DNA of 64,000 nucleotides from Methanolobus sp. Its GTDB lineage: Archaea; Halobacteriota; Methanosarcinia; Methanosarcinales; Methanosarcinaceae. A program made the position numbers and the translations under genes. Below the pieces are notes generated by a model, which made no database searches, was not told the origin of the DNA, and saw only the letters and a list, made by a program, of their open reading frames with translations. The DNA is taken from NCBI RefSeq assembly GCF_016278385.1, contig NZ_JADQBY010000004.1:26298-90297 (forward strand), written 5' to 3'. Positions 60,516-64,000 of this stretch are shown here, piece by piece (within the stretch, counting starts at the first letter, position 1; every line of letters starts with the position of its first letter).

Positions 60516-61973
60516 ATGTACGAACTGCACACTCCCGTTAATATAAAGGCTGTAGCTAAGTACATGGGATATTACCTTATAGCTTTTACATTCGTGCTCA
60601 TTGTCCCGATGATCGCTGCATTGATACTTAATAACACAGAAGCTGCTATTTATTATGGAGTCACTGCTATTGCAGTATTTATTTGTGGTTCTGCTATTTA
60701 TCGGGCTTTACCGGACTATGATCTTGAAACTAAAGATGCCTTAATAATTGTAGCACTGGTGTTTCCTGTTTCTGCTTTCCTAAGTGCGATCCCCATGTCC
60801 CTTTCAACAGGGATGCCTTTTTTCGATGCGTATTTTGAAAGCGTATCAGCAGTTACAACAACCGGACTGAGTGTTGCACCTGCAGACGTAGGACCTGTTT
60901 TCCTTTTTGCCCGTTCATGGGGGCAATGGGTCGGAGGAATAGGAATTATTCTAGTAGTACTTTCTGTTCTGATAAGTCCGGGAACTACAGCATTCCGGAT
61001 GTACAAGGCCAACTATGGAGACATGAAAATCAAACCAACTGTGGTATCCACTACGCGCACACTTGGTAAGGTCTATATACTTATTACACTAGTATCCATT
61101 ATTTTACTTCTATCAAGTGGCATGTCACTGTTCGATTCTATATGTCACGCATTGTGTTGTGTATCCACAGGAGGATTTTCAACCCGTTCTGACAGTATAG
61201 GAGCATATCAGGGAAGCCTGATACCTGCCGCCATTAGTATCTCGTGTCTGCTGGGCGCCGTGAGTTTTGTACTCTACCCATATCTGTTTAAAAAACCAGA
61301 AAAAATTTTCAATAATAAGGAACTAAAATTGTTTCTGTCACTTATTGCCCTTGCTTCGACAATATTTGCGTTTACCCTTTCAAGAGAGAATTTTCAATAT
61401 CATACTATTCAGGACAATCTGTTCCAGATAATCTCCGCAGTTACGACAGCAGGTTTCTCTACATTTGACCTGTCTATCCTGTCAGAGGCATCTAAAGCAG
61501 TGCTGATATTCATGATGTGGATAGGAGGAAATGTTGGATCAACGGCAGGCGGTATAAAGGTATTCAGAGTGCTTTTACTCTTCAAAGTGGTCCACAATGT
61601 ACTTCTGAGATTGTTCTTACCCAGAGAAACCATTACCCCCATAAAAATAGAAGAACAGGTGATCAAAAGTGAAGAAATCTACAATCTTGTAACATTTATG
61701 CTGCTTTATACATTAATACTGGTAGGCTCATCATTTATTTTCATACTCCATGGAGTGGATACAAATAATTCCGTATTTGAAGTATCAAGTGCTCTGAGTA
61801 CTGTGGGCCTTTCTTCAGGAGTAACGGGTTCTACAATGCCTTTTGTGTTAAAAGCAGTACTGATAATAGATATGTTGTTTGGAAGAATAGAGATAATACC
61901 ATTGATATTGCTTTTTATGCCTGGAACATGGATTAAAAGAAAAAGAAGCAGTAAAAGGAAGGTGAAAATATGA
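60516..61973 (+). CDS. trkH: TrkH family potassium uptake protein
   Basis: ESVSAVTTTGLSV, WGQWVGGIGIILVVLSVL, WIGGNVGSTAGGIKVFR. Confidence 0.95.
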   Translation: MYELHTPVNIKAVAKYMGYYLIAFTFVLIVPMIAALILNNTEAAIYYGVTAIAVFICGSAIYRALPDYDLETKDALIIVALVFPVSAFLSAIPMSLSTGMPFFDAYFESVSAVTTTGLSVAPADVGPVFLFARSWGQWVGGIGIILVVLSVLISPGTTAFRMYKANYGDMKIKPTVVSTTRTLGKVYILITLVSIILLLSSGMSLFDSICHALCCVSTGGFSTRSDSIGAYQGSLIPAAISISCLLGAVSFVLYPYLFKKPEKIFNNKELKLFLSLIALASTIFAFTLSRENFQYHTIQDNLFQIISAVTTAGFSTFDLSILSEASKAVLIFMMWIGGNVGSTAGGIKVFRVLLLFKVVHNVLLRLFLPRETITPIKIEEQVIKSEEIYNLVTFMLLYTLILVGSSFIFILHGVDTNNSVFEVSSALSTVGLSSGVTGSTMPFVLKAVLIIDMLFGRIEIIPLILLFMPGTWIKRKRSSKRKVKI

Positions 61974-62629
61974 GAGTGATTGTAGTAGGGGCCGGTTCAC
62001 TGGGAGTACATCTTACAAAAAATATGATAGAACAGGGAAGAGAGGTGATACTTATCGAGAAAGATGAGACGATAGCTAAGGAGCTTGCAGAAACTCTGGA
62101 TTGCACAGTGATTAATGCTGAGGGCACAAGACCAGATATTCTTGAAAAAGCAGATATTACCAATGCAAATGCTATTGTTGCCTGCACGAGCAATGATCAG
62201 AACAACATTCTAATTGGTTTAATCGCCAGAGATGCAAAAGTTGAAAAAATAATCCTCAAGATCGACGATAAGCAGTTTATGGATGTTGCCAGCAAACTTG
62301 GTTTTAATTATATGATCAATCCTTCAAGCATATCTTCCAGTTATATTTCAGATGTCCTCAGAGGAATAAATACAATTGAACTGAGTAATCTGGTACGTTC
62401 GAATGTCAGGTTCATGGGTATAATGGTCACAGATGACATTATTGATAAGAATTTGTCTGAAATCCCACTTCCAGAAGACAGTGCATTCATAGGAATTTAT
62501 CGTAAAAATGAATTTATCCTTGCAGAGAAGGATCCAAAATTGAAGGAGAAGGATGAAGTGATAATTGTTACAAAGGCAGAACTGATAGAAAATGTGAATG
62601 AGGCTTTGGGAAGAAATACTGAAAAATGA
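61970..62629 (+). CDS. trkA: Trk potassium uptake system protein TrkA
   Basis: MRVIVVGAGSLGVHLTKNMIEQGREVILIEKDE; RCK N and C domains; ATGA overlap with trkH. Confidence 0.94.
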   Translation: MRVIVVGAGSLGVHLTKNMIEQGREVILIEKDETIAKELAETLDCTVINAEGTRPDILEKADITNANAIVACTSNDQNNILIGLIARDAKVEKIILKIDDKQFMDVASKLGFNYMINPSSISSSYISDVLRGINTIELSNLVRSNVRFMGIMVTDDIIDKNLSEIPLPEDSAFIGIYRKNEFILAEKDPKLKEKDEVIIVTKAELIENVNEALGRNTEK

Positions 62630-62690
62630 AAAATCCAGGGAAATAGTACCTGGGCTGAAAAATGAACCCTACTATGTAGAAAATCCTCAA

Positions 62691-63830
62691 TCATTTTTCA
62701 GTAACATTCATTATATCTGCAAGTTCAAGACCCTCACTGCCGACATCTGAGAGTTGCCTGAATATTTCTGCTTTTGAGATATATTTCTCAGTTCTTGTTT
62801 CATCCGGGCGCTCCATTTTAATGGTAATCTCTTCCTTATTGTAGCCCTTATCAAGACATTCATTGATCAAGTCACCGTATTTTGCAGCGATTATTTTCAG
62901 ACAATCGAATACCCTATTCTCCGATATTGCGTCTTTTCCATCGAACAGTACCTTCGAAAGTGCGCGGGACTGGACAGCTACTAAAAAGTATTGCTTCATC
63001 TTTTTTATCAGCAGCAGGACTTCTTCCTCTTCAAGCGATTTTACTAATTCCTCGTCAACTGTGATGTCATTATCATTATGAAATATCATGAAGGTATTCT
63101 TATCGGCAACTACCCTGAATACATGTTCAGAGTCATCGTCCTTTAATAGAGCTTCAAGGTGTTCATCTCCATTATAATCCATGGAAACAACGCGGTGATT
63201 AGACAAGTCTATACTTTTCACTCTATCTTCCCTATGCAATAACCCGCCTGAAACCCATATCGGCAAAGAAAATTTTTTGTAGAAATCATCTACTTTTAGT
63301 GAGGTTGCATTGAAGTCCAGATTGAACCAGTATTCCATATTTTCAGCAAATGAAATCTGCTTGCCACTGATGCTTCCATCTTCCTGCTGGAGTAAGTATG
63401 TATCTATTGAATTGTAGATACTTTCTTCAAAGAAAGGATCCAGAAGGGATACTATTTTGGTGCTTAACTGATCCAGCTCAAACTCTACAGTTTTCACATT
63501 ATCGTCAAGCTCTTTTCCCAATTCCGTTTTCTTTTTGGAAGAAATAGAAACTATTGATGCAATTGACTCATCTTTCACAATTGCTAGACCCATGTCTTCT
63601 AGGTTTTTGTCTAGCTCCTGTATCATTTTTGTGACACCTGTTTCGAATTCATCAAGTATCTTAATCTTACTTTCCACCGCTACAGTGCTTTTTTTCTTCT
63701 TTTCGTTGAGAAGACGGGATGCCTTTTCAAGAGGTACTACCTCTTTGACAAGTTTTGTAAAGTCGTGCAAATCTGTTATGAAATCCCGTTGAACCGGCAA
63801 TTCCGTAGAATCTTGAAATGTATATTTCAT
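62691..63830 (-). CDS. hypothetical protein, 379 aa, coiled-coil N-terminal half
   Basis: MKYTFQDSTELPVQRDFITDLHDFTKLVKEV...; long ORF, no recognised domain. Confidence 0.7.
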   Translation of the reverse strand: MKYTFQDSTELPVQRDFITDLHDFTKLVKEVVPLEKASRLLNEKKKKSTVAVESKIKILDEFETGVTKMIQELDKNLEDMGLAIVKDESIASIVSISSKKKTELGKELDDNVKTVEFELDQLSTKIVSLLDPFFEESIYNSIDTYLLQQEDGSISGKQISFAENMEYWFNLDFNATSLKVDDFYKKFSLPIWVSGGLLHREDRVKSIDLSNHRVVSMDYNGDEHLEALLKDDDSEHVFRVVADKNTFMIFHNDNDITVDEELVKSLEEEEVLLLIKKMKQYFLVAVQSRALSKVLFDGKDAISENRVFDCLKIIAAKYGDLINECLDKGYNKEEITIKMERPDETRTEKYISKAEIFRQLSDVGSEGLELADIMNVTEK

Positions 63831-63945
63831 ATAATTAGCCCCACGGTAAATAGGCAGTCTATGGATAAATACTATTGTAATAATGTTAGCTTCCAATTAA
63901 ATGACAATAATAGTTTAATAGATTGATCTTCTAAGTTTATGTGCT

Positions 63946-63980
63946 TGAATGTGTGCCGCGCTTTGCGCGGGATACATTCA
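63946..63980. other. long GC-rich hairpin near window edge
   Basis: TGAATGT-GTG-CCGCGC-TTT-GCGCGG-GAT-ACATTCA. Confidence 0.75.
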
Positions 63981-64000
63981 TTTCTTATTTTACAAATTAA

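Noticed and set aside
1-64000. Search for transposase, integrase, phage or restriction-modification genes
   Set aside because: No ORF with recognisable motifs for these was found.

Overview
This 64-kb window is chromosomal DNA of a methanogenic archaeon. The gene content fits a methylotrophic Methanosarcinales member (Methanolobus/Methanococcoides-like), but that is an inference. It includes F420-dependent Mtd, Fae-Hps, SepRS, archaeal GuaA split into two subunits, the ADH-synthase/DHQ-synthase-II aromatic pathway, TgtA plus a RaSEA-like radical SAM protein, SRP54, Hef, archaeal translin, GlyRS and TrkH/TrkA. RNA genes are two tandem initiator tRNA-Met copies and one tRNA-Val(CAC). No CRISPR array, rRNA operon, prophage or intact transposon was seen. 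Most of the window is housekeeping. The points most worth a second look are: (1) a UbiA prenyltransferase / divergent geranylgeranyl-reductase-like flavoprotein / radical SAM cluster that may make or modify a prenylated small molecule (methanophenazine is one hypothesis); (2) an HPS-RraA fusion whose conserved N-terminus has no ATG/GTG/TTG start; (3) a methyltransferase / D-Ala-D-Ala-ligase-like ATP-grasp fusion in an organism expected to lack murein; (4) tandem encapsulin-type ferritins with no shell gene nearby; (5) several decayed or interrupted genes (a THEP1 NTPase remnant, a region after sepS broken by TAG and a frameshift, a frameshifted two-TM membrane ORF); (6) small ORFs missing from the supplied ORF track; (7) structured intergenic regions. 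All identities come from reading the sequence; no searches were run.
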